Below, in pieces: positions 1-7,383 of a stretch of DNA of 15,405 nucleotides. A program made the translations under genes and the position numbers. The notes below the pieces were generated by a model. The model saw only the letters and a program-made list of their open reading frames with translations. It made no database searches and was not told the DNA's origin. Numbering within the stretch: the first letter of the stretch is position 1; each line of letters begins with the position of its first letter. The stretch spans positions 1 to 15,405 of the forward strand of contig JAUIJW010000028.1 of the NCBI GenBank assembly GCA_030431085.1, read 5' to 3'. This DNA comes from Bacteroidia bacterium. Lineage in GTDB: Bacteria > Bacteroidota > Bacteroidia > Flavobacteriales > Flavobacteriaceae.

Positions 1-274
1 CGTTTTTTTGTTGTTCGGTATATTTTTTAGCTAAAGTTTTAGCCTCTTCAATATTATTTTTTTTATTGGCAATTGCAGTTTCTAAATTTTCAATATCAGT
101 ACTAAAGTTAGATAACCGTGTTTTTAAGCCTTCAACTTCAGCTTCTAAATCTTTAACCTCTAAAGGTAACTCACCTCTCGTGTTTTTGATTTCATCTATT
201 CTTGAATCAATCAATTGTAAGTCGTATAAAGCTCTTAGTTTTTCTTCTACGGTAACTTCTTTCTTCTTTGTCAT
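1..274 (-). CDS. Coiled-coil / C4-type zinc-ribbon protein, 3' end cut by window edge
   Basis: The first 91 codons of a minus-strand gene are visible, starting at the ATG complementary to 272-274; the rest lies left of the window. The protein begins MTKKKEVTVEEKLRALYDLQ, followed by a very charged, probably helical stretch rich in Glu, Lys and Leu (for example LPLEVKDLEAEVEGLKTRLS), as expected of a long antiparallel coiled coil. The family call rests on this N-terminus plus its place directly behind nif3. In many bacteria, including Bacteroidota, a coiled-coil protein ending in a CxxC zinc ribbon (PF02591 type) sits next to nif3. The cysteines themselves would be in the missing part and were not seen. 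Only 2 nt separate its start from the nif3 stop, so it is the last visible gene of the nhaA-led operon. The function of the family is unclear; nucleic-acid binding has been suggested. Confidence 0.75.
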   Translation of the reverse strand, partial: MTKKKEVTVEEKLRALYDLQLIDSRIDEIKNTRGELPLEVKDLEAEVEGLKTRLSNFSTDIENLETAIANKKNNIEEAKTLAKKYTEQQKN

Positions 275-276
275 CT

Positions 277-1392
277 CTATAAATAATTGATAGGATTTGT
301 ATTTAAATCTGATAAAATAATTTGGCCTGTAAATAAGGCAGGTGCAAAATTAATGATTTTTTTTGTAAGATAATCGAGTATAAGGTTTTTTGTGAATTGT
401 TCACTTTCGTAATGACCAATATCGGCTAGAATGATACTATTTTCGGCCTTATAGAAATCGTGATATTTTAGATCTGCAGTAATGTAAACATCGGCTTGGG
501 CTTTGATAGCATGGTTAATGGCAAAACTACCAGACCCGCCTAACACAGCCACTCTAGAAATTGTTTTCTTACAAATATTAGAATGTCTTATTACAGAGAG
601 ATTAAATGTTTCTTTAAGGTGATTAAAAAATGTGAGACTATCTGTAGGCTGACTTAATTCGCCAATCATACCCATACCAATTTGTTGGTTTAGGTTATCT
701 AATGTAGTAATTTCATAGGCAACTTCTTCGTAAGGATGATTTTTGAAGAGCGCCTTAAGAATATTATTTTGTTTGTGTTTTTCAAAAATTAAACCAATAC
801 AGACTTCTTTTTCATGATGCATTTGGCCTTTAGTTCCAATGGTTGGATGACTATCTTCATTGCCGCGATAGGTGCCTATGCCTTCGGTATTAAAACTACA
901 TTGATCGTAGTTGCCAATTGATCCTCCACCGGCTTCAAATAACTTTGCTCGTAGAAGCTCGGCATTTTTAAGAGGTACATAAGTAGTTAATTTTTTGATA
1001 GTTTTTTGTTGTGGAATTAAAATCTTAGTTTGTTTAAGACCAATAATCTCTGCCATTTTCGCCGAAACACCTTCAATAGAATTATCTAAGGTTGTGTGCA
1101 TGGCATAAATCGCTATATTGTTTTGAATGGCTTTAATTACTACTTTTTCAACATAATTGGCTCCGGTTATTTTTTTTAGTCCGCTAAATATAATTGGGTG
1201 AAAACTAATAATCAAGTTACATTGTTTTTTAATAGCTTCATTAACAGTTTCTTCTAAAGTATCTAAAGCAATTAAAATATTGGTTACCTCGGTATTTTGA
1301 TCTCCTACTAATAAGCCAACATTGTCAAATTCTTCTGCATATGCATTAGGGCACCAATCTTCAATAATTTGTGTAATATCTTTGACTTTCAT
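277..1392 (-). CDS. Nif3-like dinuclear metal-centre protein (GTP cyclohydrolase 1 type 2 homologue)
   Basis: This 371-residue protein has the Nif3/YbgI/YqfO fold. The N-terminal half shows DNVGLLVGD at 23-31, SFHPIIFSGL at 63-72 and HTTLDN at 99-104. The C-terminal half shows DIGHYESEQF at 324-333. By comparison with E. coli YbgI, the dinuclear metal ligands should be H65, D103, H327 and E331. The first His of the usual HH pair is Phe here (F64). Residues of roughly 130-235 between the two halves form the YqfO-type inserted domain (NHPYEEVAYEI at 218-228), which accounts for a length above the roughly 250 residues of YbgI. The enzymatic role is unsettled; GTP cyclohydrolase and nucleotide or metal-handling roles have been proposed for relatives. 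The start overlaps the stop of the upstream serine hydrolase gene by 4 nt (ATGA), implying translational coupling, and the zinc-ribbon gene follows after 2 nt. Confidence 0.93.
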   Translation of the reverse strand: MKVKDITQIIEDWCPNAYAEEFDNVGLLVGDQNTEVTNILIALDTLEETVNEAIKKQCNLIISFHPIIFSGLKKITGANYVEKVVIKAIQNNIAIYAMHTTLDNSIEGVSAKMAEIIGLKQTKILIPQQKTIKKLTTYVPLKNAELLRAKLFEAGGGSIGNYDQCSFNTEGIGTYRGNEDSHPTIGTKGQMHHEKEVCIGLIFEKHKQNNILKALFKNHPYEEVAYEITTLDNLNQQIGMGMIGELSQPTDSLTFFNHLKETFNLSVIRHSNICKKTISRVAVLGGSGSFAINHAIKAQADVYITADLKYHDFYKAENSIILADIGHYESEQFTKNLILDYLTKKIINFAPALFTGQIILSDLNTNPINYL

Positions 1393-2633
1393 TCTATATC
1401 GTAATTTAATTTAAATTGATCTAAATTGGGTTGGTGTTTTCTATCTCTTTTAAGTTCATAATCATAAATGAGTCTACCAAGCTTTGCTAAGAATGGAAAC
1501 CCAATAGTATCGTATTCATAAATACCGTCATTTAAAGTATTGTTTTTATTAGTATAAATTACGGCTGTAAGTAAAAACTCTATATTGTTTTCTAAATCAA
1601 CAACGTAGGCGTTGTCTATGCTAAATCCATAGGCATTACCTATTTTATTGAAAATTCTGATATGCCTTGGAATTTTCACTTTATTTTGATTACCATAAAG
1701 AAAAAATTTGCAATAATTATCCGGTAATTTACTATAGTTAGGATAAAGAGTTTCCCTAGGTAGTTGAGACATGTATTGACGCAAAAAATGATAGTCATCA
1801 GTGGTTAAGTTAAACCGCTCTTGAGGAGCAATATATTCTGGGAACATAATGGCCTTAATAACCTTTTGAAGGTCGTAAATTGAAGCGTAGTTCTTTTCTT
1901 TGAAATCCATTGGGGTATCTACGGTAATACCATTTTTAATATAAGAATCACCCATAAAAATAGATTGGTTGGCAGTAAAGTTGTCTACCGAATTAGCAGG
2001 ATTCTGATGATACACAACTTGATAAGGTTGTTCTTTATAAAAAGTAAAACCATTGGTATGTTTGTTTTCGTCTTGAGAGAGACTTATAGAAAGGCGATGT
2101 GTCATCCTCAGATTATATCCTTTTTGTTGCAAAGTTTCATTGAATGTTTTTTGTCCAATAAACTCATATAGCCTATTAAAGGCATCGTTATCGCTTACCA
2201 CAAAAAGTTTTTTAATATAATGACCTATACTTGGCTTGAGAGATTTAGATGTAGAATCTGATTTAACGGCTGTTTGCCCACTATAGCTGCTATCTATGGC
2301 TAGGAAAGTATCTTGATTTAAGTCCTTTATCCCCAAAAGATTAATTTTTTCTAAGGCTAAGGCAGCTGCAAAAATTTTGATGCTGCTTGCTGGATAGAAA
2401 TAGCGCTTAGGTTTAGCGTTGTATTGATACGATGTGAAATGTGGGGTGTTATTTTGATCTCGATTTATCTGAGTATAAAGTATCTGAATGTTATACTCCT
2501 CAGGATACTCTAAAACATCGCCAAATTCTTCTTTATGCGATGCTAAGAGCTTAACCAGTTCATTAGAATTCTGACTTGAAGTTAATTTTAATCCAAAAAT
2601 CAAAAAACAAATGGGTATTAATGCTTTATTCAT
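1389..2633 (-). CDS. Exported serine hydrolase of the class A beta-lactamase / penicillin-binding fold
   Basis: The 414-residue protein begins with a Sec-type signal peptide (MNKALIPICFLIFGLKLTSS, cleavage probably near residue 20) and so should act outside the cytoplasm. The penicillin-recognising motifs are present in order: SxxK as S83-S-I-K86 inside YPASSIKIFAA, SDN at 147-149 inside VVSDNDAFNRLYE, and a KTG-like K330-I-G332 inside FNKIGNAYGF. About 180 residues separate SDN from KIG, far more than in ordinary class A beta-lactamases, and I cannot point to the Glu166 region. A true beta-lactamase is therefore doubtful; a peptidoglycan or peptide hydrolase is more likely, with substrate unknown. 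It lies 9 nt behind the asparaginase-like gene and overlaps nif3 by 4 nt, within the same operon. Confidence 0.82.
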   Translation of the reverse strand: MNKALIPICFLIFGLKLTSSQNSNELVKLLASHKEEFGDVLEYPEEYNIQILYTQINRDQNNTPHFTSYQYNAKPKRYFYPASSIKIFAAALALEKINLLGIKDLNQDTFLAIDSSYSGQTAVKSDSTSKSLKPSIGHYIKKLFVVSDNDAFNRLYEFIGQKTFNETLQQKGYNLRMTHRLSISLSQDENKHTNGFTFYKEQPYQVVYHQNPANSVDNFTANQSIFMGDSYIKNGITVDTPMDFKEKNYASIYDLQKVIKAIMFPEYIAPQERFNLTTDDYHFLRQYMSQLPRETLYPNYSKLPDNYCKFFLYGNQNKVKIPRHIRIFNKIGNAYGFSIDNAYVVDLENNIEFLLTAVIYTNKNNTLNDGIYEYDTIGFPFLAKLGRLIYDYELKRDRKHQPNLDQFKLNYDIE

Positions 2634-2642
2634 GGCTAGCGA

Positions 2643-3716
2643 TTATTCGTTATACATTTCAATAATATTATCGCCATGGGCACTTTTAAAACCTCTATAC
2701 ATGCCTTCTGTATTAAAGTCCCAGGCCATATTACCATTTTTATCTAAAGCAATCATTCCTCCCGTACCACCTAAAGAATCAATATCTTGGTGTATAACTT
2801 GTCTTACAGCTTCTTTAAGTGAAAAATTATTAAGTAGAATTAAGTTAGATACTTGATGAGCAGCTAAAGTGCGGATGAAATACTCACCAGTGCCAGTGCA
2901 AGAAACCCCACATGATGCATTATTGGCATAGTTTCCTGCACCAATAATTGGAGAATCTCCAATTCTACCATATTTTTTGTTGGTCATTCCACCGGTAGAG
3001 GTGCCAGCTACAATATTGCCATTTTGGTCTAAAGCCACGCAACCTACCGTACCATATTGGTGGTTGTCTATTAATTCAATATTGGTGCTTTTTTTTTGTA
3101 TCAAAGCTTGCTCTTTGCCCTGAGCTCTTAACAGAGATTGATACCTTCTTTCAGAATAGAAGTAGGAAGAGTCTACCATTTCTAATCCATGTAATTTCGC
3201 AAAATCTTCGGCACCTTGGCCAGATAATAATACATGTCTTGTGCTATCTTTAACTAGAATAGCTGCGTTTATCGGATTTTTAATATGTCTTATACCTGCC
3301 ACAGCTCCAGAGTTTAGAGTTCTACCATCCATAATAGAAGCATCCATTTCTTGTTGCCCTTTATGGTTGAAAACCGCTCCTTTTCCAGCATTGAATAGGG
3401 GGGAATTTTCCAAAATATTAATGGCTTGCTGTACAGCAATTTCTGCATGGCCGCCGTTTTCTAAAACCTGAAAACCGGCATCTAAAGCTTCTTGTATTTT
3501 TTTAGTATAAGCCGCTTCTTGTGCCTCGGTCATGTTTTCTTTTTTAATGGTACCTGCACCGCCATGAATTACTAAGGCATACTTTTTTTTAGAAGATGTT
3601 AGACTCTCTTTTGATGATCTATCCGCGCAAGCAAAGTTCGATAACACCAGAGTTAAAAGTAGTAGGTAAATACCTTTAGGGCTAGATATATTGCTATGTT
3701 TGAGATTAATTTTCAT
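2643..3716 (-). CDS. Isoaspartyl peptidase / L-asparaginase (plant-type, Ntn hydrolase), exported
   Basis: The protein belongs to the N-terminal-nucleophile asparaginase family, which removes beta-aspartyl (isoAsp) linkages from peptides and hydrolyses asparagine. Numbered from the upstream ATG at 3725, the sequence shows HGGAG (54-58), NAGKGAVFN (112-120), the autocleavage site HQYGTVGC with Thr226 as nucleophile, GTSTGG (241-246), GDSPIIGAGNYA (256-267) and GTGE (278-281). The precursor should cleave itself before Thr226 into alpha and beta subunits. A hydrophobic segment ending in SNFACA (residues 29-34) predicts a signal peptide. The A-C-A pattern suits signal peptidase I; Cys33 is a poor lipobox because Asn occupies -3. 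I prefer the second ATG (3716), which gives MKINLKH and a normal signal peptide; the ATG at 3725 adds three residues. Either start overlaps the nhaA end (by 11 or 20 nt), so translation is probably coupled. Confidence 0.92.
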   Translation of the reverse strand: MKINLKHSNISSPKGIYLLLLTLVLSNFACADRSSKESLTSSKKKYALVIHGGAGTIKKENMTEAQEAAYTKKIQEALDAGFQVLENGGHAEIAVQQAINILENSPLFNAGKGAVFNHKGQQEMDASIMDGRTLNSGAVAGIRHIKNPINAAILVKDSTRHVLLSGQGAEDFAKLHGLEMVDSSYFYSERRYQSLLRAQGKEQALIQKKSTNIELIDNHQYGTVGCVALDQNGNIVAGTSTGGMTNKKYGRIGDSPIIGAGNYANNASCGVSCTGTGEYFIRTLAAHQVSNLILLNNFSLKEAVRQVIHQDIDSLGGTGGMIALDKNGNMAWDFNTEGMYRGFKSAHGDNIIEMYNE

Positions 3717-5019
3717 ATAAAGCATTTTGAGACTGAGTTTTGAATCTTAAGATACAATAACCAATAATTGCAGATAAAAACGAGCCAATAAGGATACCAA
3801 TTTTAGCAGAGTCTATGTATTTCGGACTTTCGCTAAAAGCAAGACTAGCTACAAAGATAGCCATGGTAAAACCAATACCTGCTAAAAAAGAAACTCCTAC
3901 AATTTGCCAATTGCTAATGTCTTGAGGAACTTCTATAAGTTTAATTTTTTTAGCCGTTAGAATAATGGAACTAATACCAATAAAATTTCCGAAAACAAGA
4001 CAAATGGTTATGTTTTTTATAAGATCGTAATCTAATGTCATATCACTATTAATCACTACACCAGCATTGGCCAAGGCAAATATTGGAATGATAAGGTAAG
4101 CTACCCAATCATGAAGTTTATGCTCTAGGTGTTGTAGCGGAGATTGGTATTTATTTATCCAGTCTTCTAGATCATCAATTTGTTCGATTTGCTCTTTAGA
4201 TAGAATGGGTTTTTCAACAATTTTAGAGACTCTAAACTTATCGGCAAAGCCTATTAGATTTTCTATAAATTCTGTGGTGTCTACTTTTTGTCTTACTGGT
4301 ACAGAAAATGCTAAGAGTATTCCTGCTAATGTTGGATGGATACCTGCTTTTAAAAAGAGAATCCAAATAATAGCTCCGAAGGCTAAATTTAAATATTTCG
4401 AAAAAATACCCTTGTAAGACAGAGCATAGCTAATCGCTAGTAAAATAAAGGCGTAGGCCAATAGTGCTGTATCGATGCTTCCACTATAAAAAATGGCAAT
4501 AACCAATACCGCACCAATATCATCAACAATGGCAAAAGCCGTTAAGAATACTTTTAAACTAAGCGGTACTCTATCACCTAAAAGTTTTAAAACTGCCAAT
4601 GAAAATGCTATATCTGTAGCCATGGGTACACCCCAAGCATTAAAAGTTTCAGGGTTTTTATTGAGCAGCATAAATAAAGCGACAGGCATGAGCATTCCAC
4701 CTAAGGCACCAAACAGTGGGAAGGCAATTTTTTTTACAGAATTGAGTTCGCCAATTAAAAATTCTCTTTTGATTTCTAAGCCAATTAAGAAAAAAAACAC
4801 AGCCATTAAACCATCGTTAACCCAAAGAATTAAAGGCTTGTCTAATTCAATTGATTTGGTTGAAATACCAATATTGTATTGCCATAAATTGGTATAGCTT
4901 TCACCAAAAGGAGAATTCGCCCAGACCATTGCCACAATGGTAGCAGCAAATAGCAGGATACCACTAAGGCTTTCAATTTGAACAAATTTTTGAAAGGGAG
5001 AGAGTAATCTTTTCTTCAT
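3706..5019 (-). CDS. nhaA: NhaA-family Na+/H+ antiporter
   Basis: This 437-residue inner-membrane protein exchanges cytoplasmic Na+ (or Li+) for external protons. NhaA hallmarks are clear: MVWANSPFGESY (31-42), FFFLIGLEIKREFLIGEL (75-92), ATDIAFSLAVL (134-144) with T135/D136, the ion-binding pair D166-D167 in FAIVDDIGAVL, KAGIHPTLAG (224-233) with the equivalent of E. coli His225, LEHKLHDWVAYLIIPIFALANAGV (298-321), and GIGFTMAIFVASLAF (381-395). It is longer than E. coli NhaA because of an acidic cytoplasmic insertion around 245-295. In the TM X segment the usual GKPLGI is replaced by GNFIGI, so the conserved lysine (E. coli Lys300) is Asn345. The gene is first in a five-gene run and its 3' end overlaps the asparaginase-like gene. 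A -7 promoter motif lies about 32 nt upstream of its start. Confidence 0.96.
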   Translation of the reverse strand: MKKRLLSPFQKFVQIESLSGILLFAATIVAMVWANSPFGESYTNLWQYNIGISTKSIELDKPLILWVNDGLMAVFFFLIGLEIKREFLIGELNSVKKIAFPLFGALGGMLMPVALFMLLNKNPETFNAWGVPMATDIAFSLAVLKLLGDRVPLSLKVFLTAFAIVDDIGAVLVIAIFYSGSIDTALLAYAFILLAISYALSYKGIFSKYLNLAFGAIIWILFLKAGIHPTLAGILLAFSVPVRQKVDTTEFIENLIGFADKFRVSKIVEKPILSKEQIEQIDDLEDWINKYQSPLQHLEHKLHDWVAYLIIPIFALANAGVVINSDMTLDYDLIKNITICLVFGNFIGISSIILTAKKIKLIEVPQDISNWQIVGVSFLAGIGFTMAIFVASLAFSESPKYIDSAKIGILIGSFLSAIIGYCILRFKTQSQNALYEN

Positions 5020-5050
5020 TACTATGAATATCTTAAAAATTGAGGTTTTT

Positions 5051-5058
5051 CAAAGATA
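5051..5058 (-). promoter_or_regulatory. Candidate -7 promoter element for the nhaA operon
   Basis: Read on the minus strand the sequence is TATCTTTG, an exact match to the Bacteroidota -7 consensus TAnnTTTG. It lies about 32 nt ahead of the nhaA ATG, which would leave a leader of about 25 nt. No TTG is found at the expected 17-23 nt upstream spacing; the nearest is only 10 nt away. The -33 box is therefore weak and the call is tentative. Confidence 0.4.
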
Positions 5059-5111
5059 TTATTTTTAGCAAGGAATTAAAAGATTGCCCCTAATCTATTT
5101 TTAGAATGATT

Positions 5112-6347
5112 TTAATTCTGCTCAGTTTGAGCTTCGTCTTCAGGCGTGGTTTCTGCAGGTTGCTCCTCTAATGGAATTCCTAGTTTTTCCATTCTTTGCT
5201 TATCCATCACACGTTCTATATTACCATAGTAAGCATCTGCATTAGGGTTGTCTGAACCTATTTTGGCATAACCATTTTTATAATATTTTAAAGCTTTTTT
5301 ATACTCATAACCAGTTTCGTAATATAAACCAATATAGTAATCTCCGAGAGGAGCTTCTGGGTAAAGACGATTAATCATTTTGCCAAATTCTTCTAGATAG
5401 TCGCCATTTTGTTTGTCAATTATAATAGGCTCAATCATATAAATATCGCTTTCACGGATTTTAACGTTAGAACCAAACAAGTAATCAATCTCAACATATT
5501 TTCTTTCTAAATATTCAATGGCTTCTGCGGGCTCTAAATCGGCAATATTCTCATCAAACTCTTTTTTCGAAATACCGGAGAACAGCTTAAAGATAAAACC
5601 TAAAGCACTGGGTATAGATTGTCCAATGGCTCCCGTCTTTGTTGAGGTAGAGAAATCATCATATTTGTAATTGAAAAATTCATTTTCGGATAGTTTCAAT
5701 AAATTATGAATGTCATTGATGGACTTTACTTTTTCTTTTTTATTATAATTACCAGAGCATAAATAGTAGAACATATTTTCTGTTAAACTCTGACTTTTAG
5801 CTTCTAACCTTTCATTCATTAAGGGTGCATAACTTGGGTTGATGCTGATAAAAGCATTAAATGCTGAATTGTTTTCAATAAAGAAATAGTTTACAAAATT
5901 GGCGGTTACCGTATTACCCACAATGGTTTTAAAAAGAGATGTTCTATAGTTGTCGTCTATGTAGTTGAGTAGTTCTTCTCTTACAAACTTATAAAACTTG
6001 GTGCCATCTTCATTAGGTAATCCAGTATCTGTACTGTAATCACAATCTAAGTAACGCTCTTCGTTTTGGTTTTGATAGATTCCCACAACAATTTGTTCTG
6101 GTGCCTTATCTCTAGCCGCAAATAATTTAGTATTGGCAACGTATAGATCGAACAAATATTCTGCATCAAAAACAATCGCTACGGGATAGGTGTTTTCTTT
6201 GTTTTCTTCATACGAGGGCGGGATATAAATTTTTATGATACGCTCTGTATTAAGTTCGTATGAATTAAATTTTTTATAAATAATATTGTCTTGTTGAGCC
6301 GAAGCAACAGTACAAAATAAAATAAGAATCAAAAGTATATTTTTCAT
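5112..6347 (-). CDS. Exported esterase-fold (alpha/beta hydrolase) protein with degenerate active site and TPR-like C-terminus
   Basis: From the ATG at 6347 the protein has 411 residues and a standard signal peptide (MKNILLILILFCTVASAQ). An in-frame ATG at 6392 would add 15 residues and spoil the signal sequence, so I reject it. Residues 25-255 resemble the putative-esterase family (esterase D / Fes type): IYIPPSYEEN (40-49), YPVAIVFDAEYLF (54-66), GTKFYKFVREELLNYIDDNYRT (115-136). The nucleophile elbow that should read GxSxG is G144-N-T-V-T148, with Thr146 where Ser belongs. The region where the catalytic His is expected (YDDFSTSTKTGAIGQ, 229-243) contains no His. Residues 335-363 (LGDYYIGLYYETGYEYKKAL...) look like one TPR-type helical hairpin, and the tail is acidic. 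It may be a catalytically dead binding protein; the ligand is unknown. It stands alone on this strand, divergent from menB. Confidence 0.72.
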   Translation of the reverse strand: MKNILLILILFCTVASAQQDNIIYKKFNSYELNTERIIKIYIPPSYEENKENTYPVAIVFDAEYLFDLYVANTKLFAARDKAPEQIVVGIYQNQNEERYLDCDYSTDTGLPNEDGTKFYKFVREELLNYIDDNYRTSLFKTIVGNTVTANFVNYFFIENNSAFNAFISINPSYAPLMNERLEAKSQSLTENMFYYLCSGNYNKKEKVKSINDIHNLLKLSENEFFNYKYDDFSTSTKTGAIGQSIPSALGFIFKLFSGISKKEFDENIADLEPAEAIEYLERKYVEIDYLFGSNVKIRESDIYMIEPIIIDKQNGDYLEEFGKMINRLYPEAPLGDYYIGLYYETGYEYKKALKYYKNGYAKIGSDNPNADAYYGNIERVMDKQRMEKLGIPLEEQPAETTPEDEAQTEQN

Positions 6348-6395
6348 GATAATGACTAAAATTTCATTGCAAATTACGATAAAACAAAACATATA

Positions 6396-6416
6396 AAAGT
6401 TTAATCGTTAAACTTT
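6396..6416. promoter_or_regulatory. Perfect 9-3-9 palindrome in a divergent promoter region, candidate operator
   Basis: The left arm AAAGTTTAA (6396-6404) and right arm TTAAACTTT (6408-6416) are exact reverse complements around the spacer TCG. It lies in the 145-nt gap between the esterase-fold gene (minus) and menB (plus). On the left is a minus-strand near-match to the -7 motif (TATGTTTT, 6386-6393); on the right is a plus-strand near-match (TAATTTCG, 6419-6426). The dyad thus sits where a dimeric regulator could control both promoters. No run of T follows it, so it does not look like a terminator. A second, smaller dyad (TATCG-AA-CGATA, 6440-6451) lies 24 nt to the right. Confidence 0.45.
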
Positions 6417-6492
6417 CGTAATTTCGCTTTCGTTATCTATATCGAACGATAAACCAGCTTAAATATTTTATCATAATTGTAAAACTTAGTCG

Positions 6493-7332
6493 ATGAAAAA
6501 GATCAATTGGCAAATAGCCAAAGAATATGAAGATATTACCTATAAAAAAAGTGAGGGCATAGCGCGCATAGCATTCAATAGACCCAATGTAAGAAACGCA
6601 TTTAGGCCTAAAACAACCAGTGAGTTATACGATGCTTTTTACGATGCCCAAGAAGATGTTAACATAGGGGTGATACTGCTGTCTGCAGAGGGTCCTTCTA
6701 CCAAAGATGGAGTATATTCTTTTTGTTCTGGCGGTGATCAAAAAGCAAGAGGGCATCAAGGCTATGTAGGTGATGATGGTATGCACCGATTAAATATATT
6801 AGAAGTGCAGAGATTGATTAGGTTTATGCCAAAGGTGGTAATTGCTGTGGTTCCAGGATGGGCTGTGGGTGGAGGCCATAGTTTACATGTGGTGTGTGAT
6901 ATGACCTTGGCCAGTCAAGAGCATGCTATTTTTAAACAGACAGATGCAGATGTTACCAGTTTTGACGGAGGTTATGGGTCTGCCTATCTCGCAAAAATGG
7001 TTGGGCAAAAGAAAGCACGAGAAATTTTCTTTTTAGGTCGTAATTATTCGGCGCAAGAAGCCTATGAAATGGGAATGGTTAATGCTGTTGTACCACATGA
7101 TGCATTAGAAGACACGGCTTATCAATGGGCTCAAGAGGTCTTAGCAAAATCTCCTACCTCGATAAAAATGCTAAAATTTGCGATGAACTTAACAGATGAT
7201 GGTATGGTAGGGCAGCAAGTTTTTGCTGGTGAGGCCACAAGATTGGCCTATATGACTGATGAAGCCAAAGAAGGTAGAAACGCATTTTTAGAAAAGAGAA
7301 AACCAAATTTTGAAAAAAAATGGATTCCATAA
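6493..7332 (+). CDS. menB: 1,4-dihydroxy-2-naphthoyl-CoA synthase (MenB)
   Basis: MenB closes the ring of O-succinylbenzoyl-CoA to give 1,4-dihydroxy-2-naphthoyl-CoA in menaquinone synthesis, in the cytoplasm. The 279-residue length is normal. Diagnostic crotonase-fold segments separate it from ordinary enoyl-CoA hydratases: FNRPNVRNAFRP (28-39), YSFCSGGDQKARG (74-86), WAVGGGHSLHVVCDMTLAS (123-141), DVTSFDGGYGSAYLA (153-167), and the C-terminal EGRNAFLEKRKPNF (261-274). The SGGDQ oxyanion region and the DVTSFDGGYGS signature are both intact. Menaquinone is the sole respiratory quinone in Flavobacteriaceae, so the gene should be essential. It heads a plus-strand group; a FAH-family gene follows after 51 nt without an obvious terminator. 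No other men gene is in the window. Confidence 0.97.
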   Translation: MKKINWQIAKEYEDITYKKSEGIARIAFNRPNVRNAFRPKTTSELYDAFYDAQEDVNIGVILLSAEGPSTKDGVYSFCSGGDQKARGHQGYVGDDGMHRLNILEVQRLIRFMPKVVIAVVPGWAVGGGHSLHVVCDMTLASQEHAIFKQTDADVTSFDGGYGSAYLAKMVGQKKAREIFFLGRNYSAQEAYEMGMVNAVVPHDALEDTAYQWAQEVLAKSPTSIKMLKFAMNLTDDGMVGQQVFAGEATRLAYMTDEAKEGRNAFLEKRKPNFEKKWIP

Positions 7333-7383
7333 TTAAGTTATAATTCCTAAATATTAAAGGATTTAAAATCGAAAAACATCTCT

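Noticed and set aside
1389..2633. A beta-lactam resistance gene
   Set aside because: The SxxK, SDN and KIG motifs are shared by many penicillin-fold hydrolases. The spacing is wrong for class A beta-lactamases and the genomic context is a housekeeping operon.
4493..4897. A 134-codon plus-strand open frame inside nhaA
   Set aside because: It lies entirely opposite conserved transmembrane segments of nhaA, and its translation mirrors their codon composition. No promoter or family signature supports it.
5103..5119. AGAAT/ATTCT inverted repeat at the end of the esterase-fold gene
   Set aside because: Five weak pairs overlapping the stop codon and followed by an A-rich rather than T-rich stretch on the coding strand, so it does not qualify as a terminator.
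6348..6392. An upstream ATG extending the esterase-fold protein by 15 residues
   Set aside because: The extension puts a second hydrophobic stretch before a complete signal peptide, and its ATG overlaps the candidate -7 element at 6386-6393.
7341..7373. Possible terminator hairpin between menB and the FAH gene (TCCT ... AGGA)
   Set aside because: Only four strong pairs plus a mismatched extension around a 9-nt loop, and no T-run follows.
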